The translations under genes were made by a program, and so were the position numbers. Positions 11,592-18,027 of a stretch of 25,675 nucleotides of DNA are shown one piece after another. This stretch comes from a virus. Below the pieces are notes generated by a model. The model was not told the DNA's origin, searched no databases, and saw only the letters and a list, made by a program, of their open reading frames with translations. The number at the start of each line of letters is the position of its first letter. Position 1 is the first letter of the stretch. The stretch spans positions 1 through 25,675 of IMG/VR virus record IMGVR_UViG_3300046718_000648; one strand, written 5' to 3'.

Positions 11592-11806
11592 ATCGAAGGC
11601 ACCCTCGCGAAGGCGATCTCGTCAAAGATTACGATGGCAAGTTGCACAGGACGACGCGGCGGGCGTTCGTTCCCAAGATGATCGTCTTGATGACGTACAC
11701 CGCTCCCGATAAGGCGCGCTACTGGACCAAGGCCAAGCGCCGCGAATGGTTCAAGCGCAACAAGAAGATCTATGGCTACGCCATCATGCCGTGGGCGATG
11801 AAGTGA
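11588..11806 (+). CDS. Basic hypothetical protein (72 aa)
   Basis: MNRRHPREGDLVKDYDGKLHRTTRRAFVP..., rich in Lys/Arg, with a YWTKAKRREWFKRNKK stretch. The ATG at 11588 follows GGAGGAG and overlaps the upstream TGA. No family is recognised; its charge suggests nucleic-acid contact. It is joined to the next gene through GTGA. Confidence 0.6.
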   Translation: MNRRHPREGDLVKDYDGKLHRTTRRAFVPKMIVLMTYTAPDKARYWTKAKRREWFKRNKKIYGYAIMPWAMK

Positions 11807-11976
11807 GCGAACAGGAATACCGGGACGCAAGACGCGAATTGCGCCGGCTCAATCGAATGATCGACGAAGCGCCCATGACCGCCAAGCCGGTTTTTCGCGG
11901 CATCTGCGAGCTTCATGCGGCCGTCGCTGATTATGAGCGCTATAAAATCCGCGCAGCACTTCGCGCGATTGACTGA
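11803..11976 (+). CDS. Small helical protein with GTG start (57 aa)
   Basis: A GTG at 11803 overlaps the upstream TGA (GTGA) and is preferred over an upstream ATG at 11746, which would overlap 61 bases. The protein (SEQEYRDARRELRRLNRMIDEAP, then ICELHAAVADYERYKIRAALRAID) is highly charged and helical. No function can be assigned. Confidence 0.5.
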   Translation: MSEQEYRDARRELRRLNRMIDEAPMTAKPVFRGICELHAAVADYERYKIRAALRAID

Positions 11977-11990
11977 AAAGGGCCGCCCCC

Positions 11991-12206
11991 GTGCAGGATC
12001 AATCTCACTGGCATAATGCAGTTGCCGAAGGCACGCGCGACGGCGATAAGTTTTTCACCATCGTTTTTAAGGGCGACATCCGCAAACTTGGCTTCAATCC
12101 ACTGAAGGCTGAAACGGTCTTCGGAGAGGTCGTCGCCGCGAGTGTCGGGGACGCTTTCTTCGTCCTTGATCTGCTGCGAGAACGTTTGCTCCTGGCCGGC
12201 GACTGA
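11991..12206 (+). CDS. Hypothetical protein (71 aa), GTG start
   Basis: It begins at GTG (11991), with AAAAGGG upstream. QDQSHWHNAVAEGTRDGDKFFTIVFKGDIRKLGFNPLKAETVFGEVVAASVGDAFFVLDLLRERLLLAGD looks like a compact alpha/beta protein. Unrecognised. Its codons are less GC-rich than the neighbouring late genes. Confidence 0.5.
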   Translation: MQDQSHWHNAVAEGTRDGDKFFTIVFKGDIRKLGFNPLKAETVFGEVVAASVGDAFFVLDLLRERLLLAGD

Positions 12207-12249
12207 GGAGCAGCTATTCCTTCAGAGCGAACTAGAGGACTAAGGGAAC

Positions 12250-12387
12250 ATGGACGCGCTCGAATTACTCTATGATCGCGCCGAAGCGGATTTCCTCGCC
12301 TGGATTGCGGAGCACGACCCTGACGGCCAGATGACGCTCCTCGAACAGATCGACGCCTATTACGCTCACCACCAGGGGTGGGACTAG
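12250..12387 (+). CDS. Tiny acidic protein (45 aa)
   Basis: MDALELLYDRAEADFLAWIAEHDPDGQMTLLEQIDAYYAHHQGWD, preceded by AAGGGA. It is strongly acidic and helical. Its size and position between two operon genes suggest a real small gene, but nothing is known of its role. Confidence 0.5.
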   Translation: MDALELLYDRAEADFLAWIAEHDPDGQMTLLEQIDAYYAHHQGWD

Positions 12388-12395
12388 GGAGCGCC

Positions 12396-12644
12396 GTGAC
12401 AGACCTAAAAGTGGTCAAGCTGCCAACCGGAAACCTGCAGGACATTCCGGCTCTCATTGAGACGGTCGCCAAGCGGACGCGCGAAGGTGAGTTTGGCACC
12501 GTGGTGGCCGGCGTCTGCGTCCTGCTGAATGATGCCGGCGAGCCCCAAGTGTTCGGGTGGGGCGGCGATACCGATGATGTGCGAGGCATCGGGTTATTGA
12601 CGTTAGGCGCTCAGTGGCTATCTGCTCGCAAAGTAAAGCTATGA
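12396..12644 (+). CDS. Hypothetical protein with GTG start (82 aa)
   Basis: GTG at 12396 is chosen (with GGGA at 12387-12390) over an upstream in-frame GTG at 12378. TDLKVVKLPTGNLQDIPALIETVAKRTREG..., then a strand-rich C-terminal part (TVVAGVCVLLNDAGEPQVFGWGG). It may be a small phage protein of unknown function. It overlaps the KTSC gene by ATGA. Confidence 0.55.
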   Translation: MTDLKVVKLPTGNLQDIPALIETVAKRTREGEFGTVVAGVCVLLNDAGEPQVFGWGGDTDDVRGIGLLTLGAQWLSARKVKL

Positions 12645-12859
12645 GCGAATGGCGCGACTTCCCGCTGTCCAACAGCATCGCCCGCGCCAATTACGACGAG
12701 GATCGCCGTGAGCTCACCATCGAGTTCCGCAAGATGACCGGCAAGCCGTACACCTACCAGAATGTCGACAGCGGCTGCTATATGGGACTGTGCGAGGCCG
12801 ATTCGGCGGGGCGCTTCTACCGCGCCAACATCCGCGGCCGCTACGATCACTATCGCTGA
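12641..12859 (+). CDS. KTSC-domain protein (72 aa)
   Basis: The sequence MSEWRDFPLSNSIARANYDEDRRELTIEFRK...KPYTYQNVDSGCYMGLCEADSAGRFYRANIRGRY fits the KTSC domain, a small module with a conserved 'SxxIxxxxYD...L.I.F....xYxYxxV' layout. Its function is not well established; it is common as a stand-alone phage protein. It ends the rightward operon, and its last 10 bases overlap the convergent gene at 12850. Confidence 0.8.
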   Translation: MSEWRDFPLSNSIARANYDEDRRELTIEFRKMTGKPYTYQNVDSGCYMGLCEADSAGRFYRANIRGRYDHYR

Positions 12860-13011
12860 CGCCAGCGCCGCACCAGGCAGCGCATCGTCTCCGACTCCCA
12901 GATCTTGATCGCGACGTAGACGAAGGTCAGCAGCGCGGTCGCATCGATGATCGACGGCTCGAGCCGGTCGAGGAATTGCGCGAACGATCCCTGCGGAAAA
13001 TTCGGGAACAT
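12850..13011 (-). CDS. Small membrane protein (53 aa)
   Basis: MFPNFPQGSFAQFLDRLEPSIIDATALLTFVYVAIKIWESETMRCLVRRWRQR: one hydrophobic segment (about residues 20-36) with a positively charged C-terminus. It lies at the far end of the leftward late operon, and its 3' end runs into the convergent KTSC gene. It could take part in lysis, but no sequence signature proves this. The ribosome site is weak. Confidence 0.5.
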   Translation of the reverse strand: MFPNFPQGSFAQFLDRLEPSIIDATALLTFVYVAIKIWESETMRCLVRRWRQR

Positions 13012-13043
13012 CGCGCAATATGTTCATCGGTATATAGCGCTCG

Positions 13044-13241
13044 TCACTTCCCCGGCGGGATGAACATCCGCGGTTGCCGCCCGCGCCGCAGCGTCATCTG
13101 CGAGGTCGGGCTCGCGTAGATCTTGTCCTCGGGCTTGGTGATGTTCCCGCCCGGGCCGCAGATGTTCATCCGGTCAGGCATAACCGGCTGGGATTGCTTC
13201 GGCTCCTTGGGCTTCATGTCGTTGGTGTACGGCTGGCGCAC
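13044..13241 (-). CDS. Small basic Pro-rich protein (65 aa), GTG start
   Basis: The GTG at 13241 has AAGGAG 7 nt upstream, inside the preceding gene. The product (RQPYTNDMKPKEPKQSQPVMPDRMNICGPGGN...) is polar, Pro/Lys-rich and unrecognised. Its frame overlaps the 3' part of the holin-like gene by 68 bases; the good ribosome site supports it. Confidence 0.55.
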   Translation of the reverse strand: MRQPYTNDMKPKEPKQSQPVMPDRMNICGPGGNITKPEDKIYASPTSQMTLRRGRQPRMFIPPGK

Positions 13242-13449
13242 TGATCTTCTCCTTCTTCGGTCGCTCTCGGATGATGCACGGGATGAACACGGCGAGGGCG
13301 AAGAACCCCGCCATCCCCTCGCGCTCCCAGCTGGGCTCGTGCATCACCCAGCAGGCCAAGGCGAAGGTCATGATCAGCGAGATCAGGGTCAGCGTGCGGT
13401 CGGTCAGCACGGCGATGGCGAGGCGCAGCAGCGCGACGGTTTGATCCAT
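13174..13449 (-). CDS. Holin-like small membrane protein (91 aa)
   Basis: MDQTVALLRLAIAVLTDRTLTLISLIMTFALACWVMHEPSWEREGMAGFFALAVFIPCIIRERPKKEK..., with two hydrophobic segments (about 20-37 and 45-60) and a basic C-terminal tail. This layout is that of class II holins and of a small membrane protein often found near the end of phage late operons. Holin function is inferred from shape and position only. AGGGGA lies upstream of the ATG. Confidence 0.55.
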   Translation of the reverse strand: MDQTVALLRLAIAVLTDRTLTLISLIMTFALACWVMHEPSWEREGMAGFFALAVFIPCIIRERPKKEKISAPAVHQRHEAQGAEAIPAGYA

Positions 13450-13460
13450 AGGTCCCCTTC

Positions 13461-13685
13461 TTATTCCTCGAACGCCGCCCCGAACTCTTCCTCTTTGACG
13501 GCATGCTTGACCTTCTCCAGCGCCAGGGCCCGGTCAACCACTTTCGCCCAGTCCGTAAGAGAGAACTTCTCGCCGCCGTCATCCTCGAGCAGATCCTTGA
13601 GCTTGCGCTCGATAACCGCTTCGAGGTCGGGATTGACATCGCTCTTCTTGTCGGCGCGCCCGTTGTGCTTCTTCCTCGCGGCCAC
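13461..13685 (-). CDS. Charged hypothetical protein (74 aa), GTG start
   Basis: The GTG at 13685 follows AGGAG by 8 nt. AARKKHNGRADKKSDVNPDLEAVIERKLKDLLEDDGGEKF..., helical and mixed-charge, with an acidic C-terminal end. It resembles a small virion or scaffolding-like protein by its character, but no family is recognised. Confidence 0.55.
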   Translation of the reverse strand: MAARKKHNGRADKKSDVNPDLEAVIERKLKDLLEDDGGEKFSLTDWAKVVDRALALEKVKHAVKEEEFGAAFEE

Positions 13686-13697
13686 GCCGCTTGCTCC

Positions 13698-15095
13698 TTA
13701 GAAGAGACCAAATTTATGCCCGATGCCGAGACCAAGGGCCCCGCTCAGTCCGACGCCGACGCCGGCTCTGATATGCTTGCCATGCGCGCGTGCGTCCTCG
13801 ATGGCGTCGAGCTGGTTGTTCAGTCGGGTGAGTGTTTCCGGGTCGGCGAGCCGGGTGATCGAGGGCCGGTTGATGGTCGCCCGGATGCGCTCGATGGCGC
13901 GCCGATTGTGACGGCCGAGGCCGCCGCCTTCGGTGCTGGTCTCGAGGTTGTTGATCGCCTCCTCGGCATCGCGCAACTCCTGGGTGAAGCCGCCGCCTTC
14001 GGCCGGCAGCACGTTGGGCCGGTAGAGGTTCTGCGTTGCTTGCCGATAGTCCTGATCCGCTTGCGCGAGGCTCGGCTCCCATTGCTGCCACGCATGCGCG
14101 ATGTCGTCGGCAAGGTCGCCCGCGCGCTGCTGGTCGATCGCTGCAAACCGCGTCTCGGGCAAGCCAGCCGCCTGATCGCGCAACTCGCGCAGCGTCTCGC
14201 GGATGACGCTCGGCTCCGAATAGGCGGTGCCGCCGCCGGGGCGCGGCTCGCCGACCAGGTCGCGCAGAACGGCCCGGAGGTCGGCGCGGGTCGCGGCTGT
14301 TTCTCCCGTGACGCGCCCGGTGTCGATGCGGTCGCGGATCGCGGTGAGGAGGCTGCGGCCAGCCGGGTGCTCCTGAAACGGGGCCGTCGCCTGCAAGGCG
14401 TTGGCCCGCTGCATCGCGGGGGCATAAAGCTGCTCGCCGAGATCGCGCCGCGCCTGCACCGCCTCGCGCGCGGGCTGAAGCAGCCGCCGCCCGATCTGCC
14501 CTTCCTCGACCTGCCCGACCAGCCGCGCCGTGCGCCCGCCCGCCGTGGCCGCGCGGCCGAGGGTGCCGAGCGCGCCCGCGAGAATCCCCGATCCCGTCGA
14601 TCCCGCCTCTTGCCACTTCTCCTCGTCCGAGCCCGGTTTGGGGGCCTTGCCCGGCATCCAGCCGGAGACCTTCTTCGTGGTCGGCAGAAACGGCTTGGGC
14701 GAGACATTGCCGCCGAGGGCGTTGATGACCTCGCGCCCGGTTTGCTCGAGATCGCCGAACTGCCCCGGAATGCCGGCGACCGCGCCGCGGCCCGCATAGG
14801 CGAGCTCGCTGCCGCTCGGCCCCATCGCGCCGAGGACGTTCGGATCTTGCAGATCGCCCGTGCCCGGCATGCCGCGCGCATCCACCTTCGCGGTGGGCTT
14901 GGCTGCGCCGCCGCTCTGGGGGCCGGAGGAGGGGCCGCCGCCGAACTTCTGGCCGAGAATGCGGTCGATGTCGTCGTCGGGAGCAACCCGGATTGAACCG
15001 CCAGACGTCTCGGCGCTGCTGGTCGGCGCGTCTTTTGGAGCACCGAAGGCTTTCGTCAGGGCCTGGTCGATCTCGGCGGGAGAAGCGTCGGTCAT
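13698..15095 (-). CDS. Putative internal virion protein (465 aa)
   Basis: An Ala/Gly/Arg-rich protein: an acidic Pro/Gly-rich N-terminus (IDRILGQKFGGGPSSGPQ), a central helical region with many Gln/Arg/Glu (RDLGEQLYAPAMQRANALQ, AHAWQQWEPSLAQADQDYRQATQNLY), and a hydrophobic glycine-rich end (HIRAGVGVGLSGALGLGIGHKFGLF). Together with the three preceding large Ala/Gln-rich proteins it would suit the DNA-ejection proteins of podoviruses; the assignment is by context. It is joined to the upstream gene by ATGA. Confidence 0.6.
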   Translation of the reverse strand: MTDASPAEIDQALTKAFGAPKDAPTSSAETSGGSIRVAPDDDIDRILGQKFGGGPSSGPQSGGAAKPTAKVDARGMPGTGDLQDPNVLGAMGPSGSELAYAGRGAVAGIPGQFGDLEQTGREVINALGGNVSPKPFLPTTKKVSGWMPGKAPKPGSDEEKWQEAGSTGSGILAGALGTLGRAATAGGRTARLVGQVEEGQIGRRLLQPAREAVQARRDLGEQLYAPAMQRANALQATAPFQEHPAGRSLLTAIRDRIDTGRVTGETAATRADLRAVLRDLVGEPRPGGGTAYSEPSVIRETLRELRDQAAGLPETRFAAIDQQRAGDLADDIAHAWQQWEPSLAQADQDYRQATQNLYRPNVLPAEGGGFTQELRDAEEAINNLETSTEGGGLGRHNRRAIERIRATINRPSITRLADPETLTRLNNQLDAIEDARAHGKHIRAGVGVGLSGALGLGIGHKFGLF

Positions 15096-16735
15096 TGCAA
15101 GGGTGCCGGTTCGCTTTGGGTTGGCAGGATGATGTCTGAGGCGGTGATGTCAGGCATCTGGTCTACGACGACGTAGCCCTGGTCCTCGAGCGTGCTCTTT
15201 ATCTCGTCGGGATCACGCCCGTATTTCTTCGCCCGCGCCGCCACCTCGTCGCTCGAAATGCGCTTCTTGCCGAGCTTGTCGAGGATTTGCTCAGGTGTTG
15301 GATAGTTGCCGATCTGCTTCAACAGCGCCTGCGCCCGCGCCTGTTGGCCGGGCGTATACCAGGTGCTTTCTTCCAGTCCGACTTTAAGTTTGGCGACGAC
15401 CGAAGCGTATTTATAAGCGGCGACCAGATAACTGTCGCCCGGCTTGACCTTGGCCGCTTCCTCGATTTTGTCCACCATGGTTTTGTTGATGCGGTAGCCG
15501 CCGCCGAGGACGTTGGCGAGCTCGAGGCCGATGCCGCTCAGGTTGGTGTTGTAAAGTTTCTGGTCATCCTCGGTCATGTTGTTGGCGAGCGCCGCCGTGG
15601 CCCCGCTCGAGATCGATCCGCCCGTGACCACCGATCCGAACGCGCCGCCGCTCTGCGTGATGCCGATTTTGTTGGCGAGGTTAACCGAGCGCAGCGCCTC
15701 GCCCGAACTGCGTAATATGTTGTCGGCGAAGCGCATGCTGACGGCAGATCCGCGTGCGCCCTGTGTGCGCTTGTATTCCAGATCCTCGGCCTTTAATCCC
15801 AGCTCTTCCTGCTTCAGGCGGTAGTCCTCGATCTTTTCCGTTACGGCATTAACGTCCTTCAAGGTGTTGTAGGCGGCCTGCGCCCCCTTGGTCTTCGCCT
15901 CCTGCAGCAGCACCGGCCCGCCATGCTGCGCCACGGCGATCTGCATCGCCGCCTCGGCCTTGGCGTTGTCGTAGGGCAGCATGTCCATGGCGCGCTTCAT
16001 CGCCTCCTGCAGATTCTTGTTCTTCTCCTGCAGGACCTTGAGGTTCTCATCGAAGTTCTGCCGCTCTTTCTCGTAGAGATCGGCGCGGCCCTGCTGCCAG
16101 CCCGCCATCATCCCAGTCATCGCGTTCATCGCGCCGAGCGCCGCCTGATGCCCGCCATTGGCCTTGCCGAGCATCGTGCCCATCACCGAGATCATGCCGA
16201 AGAGGCCCGCGAGATCGATCGCGTTGTCGGTGCTCGGCACGAAGGGCGGCGGCTGCGTCGCCTCGATCTGCGGCTCGTACTTGTTGTAGATCCCTTGCGC
16301 CGCCTGTGCCTGCTGCTCGGCGAACTGGCCTTTCGACTGTGCATCCTGCACCGCCTGCGTGGCTTTGGCCTGGCCGAGATCTTCCTCGCTCTGCGCGACG
16401 TTCTTGCCGGCGGCGGCCGTCGCTGCCGGGTTGAGGCCATTGATCGCGCTGCCGAGCGCCGTAGTGCCCGGCGATGCTGGCGGCTTGAGCGCATTCGGCA
16501 GGCCGGCGCTGGGCGCAGGGGTGCCCGAGGCCCCGCCCACCGGAGCGGCCGAGGGTATCCCCGCCGTGCCCGCCGGCATGGAAAGCGACGTCGCCTGTGG
16601 ACCGGCCCCCGGCTCTCCGGGGCCGCCCGGGAGGCTGGAGGGCGGCGTGAACCCGGGGCTTGCCGGTGCCGTCGAGCCGGTCGGCCCTGGCGGCAGCGGG
16701 AGAACGGTGTTGGCTTGATCATCAAGCGGGGGCAT
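15092..16735 (-). CDS. Putative internal virion/ejection protein (547 aa)
   Basis: The start chosen is the ATG at 16735 (MPPLDDQANTV), with GGAG 6 nt upstream, overlapping the previous gene by 14 bases; a further upstream ATG is possible. A long Pro/Gly/Ala-rich N-terminal third is followed by coiled-coil stretches (QSEEDLGQAKATQAVQDAQ and EKERQNFDENLKVLQEKNKN), a short Gly/Met hydrophobic region (GLFGMISVMGTMLG), and a Gly/Ser-rich middle. The C-terminus contains a Lys/Asp helix (EVAARAKKYGRDPDEIKSTLEDQGY). It is a structural protein by context. Confidence 0.6.
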   Translation of the reverse strand: MPPLDDQANTVLPLPPGPTGSTAPASPGFTPPSSLPGGPGEPGAGPQATSLSMPAGTAGIPSAAPVGGASGTPAPSAGLPNALKPPASPGTTALGSAINGLNPAATAAAGKNVAQSEEDLGQAKATQAVQDAQSKGQFAEQQAQAAQGIYNKYEPQIEATQPPPFVPSTDNAIDLAGLFGMISVMGTMLGKANGGHQAALGAMNAMTGMMAGWQQGRADLYEKERQNFDENLKVLQEKNKNLQEAMKRAMDMLPYDNAKAEAAMQIAVAQHGGPVLLQEAKTKGAQAAYNTLKDVNAVTEKIEDYRLKQEELGLKAEDLEYKRTQGARGSAVSMRFADNILRSSGEALRSVNLANKIGITQSGGAFGSVVTGGSISSGATAALANNMTEDDQKLYNTNLSGIGLELANVLGGGYRINKTMVDKIEEAAKVKPGDSYLVAAYKYASVVAKLKVGLEESTWYTPGQQARAQALLKQIGNYPTPEQILDKLGKKRISSDEVAARAKKYGRDPDEIKSTLEDQGYVVVDQMPDITASDIILPTQSEPAPLQ

Positions 16736-17984
16736 TGGCGGCTCCGGTGAAGGGCTGGCTGATCGCGCCGGCAATGGTCGAGCCGACCGGCTTCACGCTC
16801 GAGCCCAGCACGTTGAACAATTGCTGGTAATACGCCGTGCTCGCCTGATTGATCTGCGTATCGCTGGCCATCTGCGCTTTGATGCCTTGCATGGTGTACT
16901 GGTCGCCGACCGACTGCACCGCGAGCCCGACATTGAGCTGGTTGTTGAGCAGCTTCTGGCGCAGCGCCTCGACCTGCATCGCGCCCTGCTGCGCCCCGAC
17001 CCCGCCGCGCTTGGCCGCATCCTGCGCCGCGACCGCCTGCGCGTTCTGGTACGCCTGCGCGCTCATCGGCGTCAGCGCGCCCTGCGTCGCCGCCTGGATC
17101 TGCTGCGAGCCGATGTTGGTGTAGGGCGTGCCGATGGCGCTGATCTGCTGCGCCTGCTGCGTGCCCTGCTGCTGCGCCTGCTGCGCCAACCCCTTCTGCT
17201 TGTTGGCCGAGAGCAGGCCAATCCCCGCCGGGATGCCGGCCGCGAGCAGCTTGGTCAGATTGCCCGGCGAGGCGAGGTCGCCGAGGCCCGAGAGCAGCTT
17301 GTCGCCGAAGCTCTTATCTTGGGAAGCGCCGGTGCTGGTGCCGCCTGTGCCGCCGCCGCCGAGCGCTGTATCGGGGCTGCCTAATTGCAGCGAGCTGGGT
17401 CCGGGGCTGCCCGCGACTGGTGTTCTTCCCAGTGCCGCGCTGCCGAAGGGGTCGTTCTGGACCGCCGCTGCCCGTGTCGCTGCTGCCGGTGCCGCCGCCG
17501 CCGTTGGAGGCGCGGCCGCCGTGGGTTGTTGAGCCGATCCGGCTTGTGCGCCGAAGATGTCCGGGTAGAGGCTCGGATCGAAGCCGCCGCCAGACGGCGC
17601 GCCGCCGCTAAAGGGGGCGTCCGTGCTGCCGCCAAGGTCTTGGCTCGTGACCGGCGTGACAGGCGCGGTGCCGCTGGTGTCGCTGCCGCCGCCACCAAAC
17701 AGGCCGCTCAGGAAGCCGCCACCGCCACCGCCGCTGTCGCCGCTGCCGCCACCGAAGATCGGCGACGGCTCCGAGGTGGATGCATAAGTGTCGCTGTACT
17801 CGTCCTGAAACTCGAGCAGCCCGGTCTTGGGGTTGCGCTTGCCCGAGCCGCCCAGCGCCTTCAAAAGCTCCGCTTCACGCGGGTTTATGTGCGCCAAAAT
17901 ACTGTCTTTGCCCCGTCCATGGCGCTGTAACGCCTTCGCCGCGGCGGTCGGACTGAGTTTGAGGGCCTTTTCCAGGGCTGTCAT
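16722..17984 (-). CDS. Putative internal virion protein, Gln/Ala/Gly-rich (420 aa)
   Basis: The start is placed at ATG 17984 (MTALEKALKLSPTAAAKALQRHG), which has GTGGGA about 8-9 nt upstream; an in-frame ATG at 18008 would add eight residues and put the parS-like site inside the gene. Gly-rich segments (GGGSGDSGGGGGGFLSGLFGGGG) precede an Ala/Gln helix-rich C-terminal half (KGLAQQAQQQGTQQAQQIS, QALKQKL-type repeats) and a final hydrophobic end. It may correspond to a T7 gp14-like ejection protein, by context only. Confidence 0.6.
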   Translation of the reverse strand: MTALEKALKLSPTAAAKALQRHGRGKDSILAHINPREAELLKALGGSGKRNPKTGLLEFQDEYSDTYASTSEPSPIFGGGSGDSGGGGGGFLSGLFGGGGSDTSGTAPVTPVTSQDLGGSTDAPFSGGAPSGGGFDPSLYPDIFGAQAGSAQQPTAAAPPTAAAAPAAATRAAAVQNDPFGSAALGRTPVAGSPGPSSLQLGSPDTALGGGGTGGTSTGASQDKSFGDKLLSGLGDLASPGNLTKLLAAGIPAGIGLLSANKQKGLAQQAQQQGTQQAQQISAIGTPYTNIGSQQIQAATQGALTPMSAQAYQNAQAVAAQDAAKRGGVGAQQGAMQVEALRQKLLNNQLNVGLAVQSVGDQYTMQGIKAQMASDTQINQASTAYYQQLFNVLGSSVKPVGSTIAGAISQPFTGAANAPA

Positions 17985-17991
17985 GGCTGAA

Positions 17992-18007
17992 TGTCCCACG
18001 TGAAACA
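17992..18007 (+). promoter_or_regulatory. Near-consensus parS (ParB-binding) site
   Basis: TGTCCCACGTGAAACA differs at one base from the canonical chromosomal parS TGTTCCACGTGAAACA and has the CACGTG core with one perfect half-site (GTGAAACA). It lies between the stop of the gene ending at 18028 and the preferred start at 17984. No ParA/ParB gene is in the window, so it would be read by the host's ParB; function is unproven. Confidence 0.5.
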
Positions 18008-18027
18008 TGGTTTCGGCAGCGAAATCG

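Noticed and set aside
13503-14996. Rightward open frame of 497 codons opposite the internal virion gene
   Set aside because: Arg/Ala/Gly-rich composition without domains; antisense of a credible gene in the late operon.
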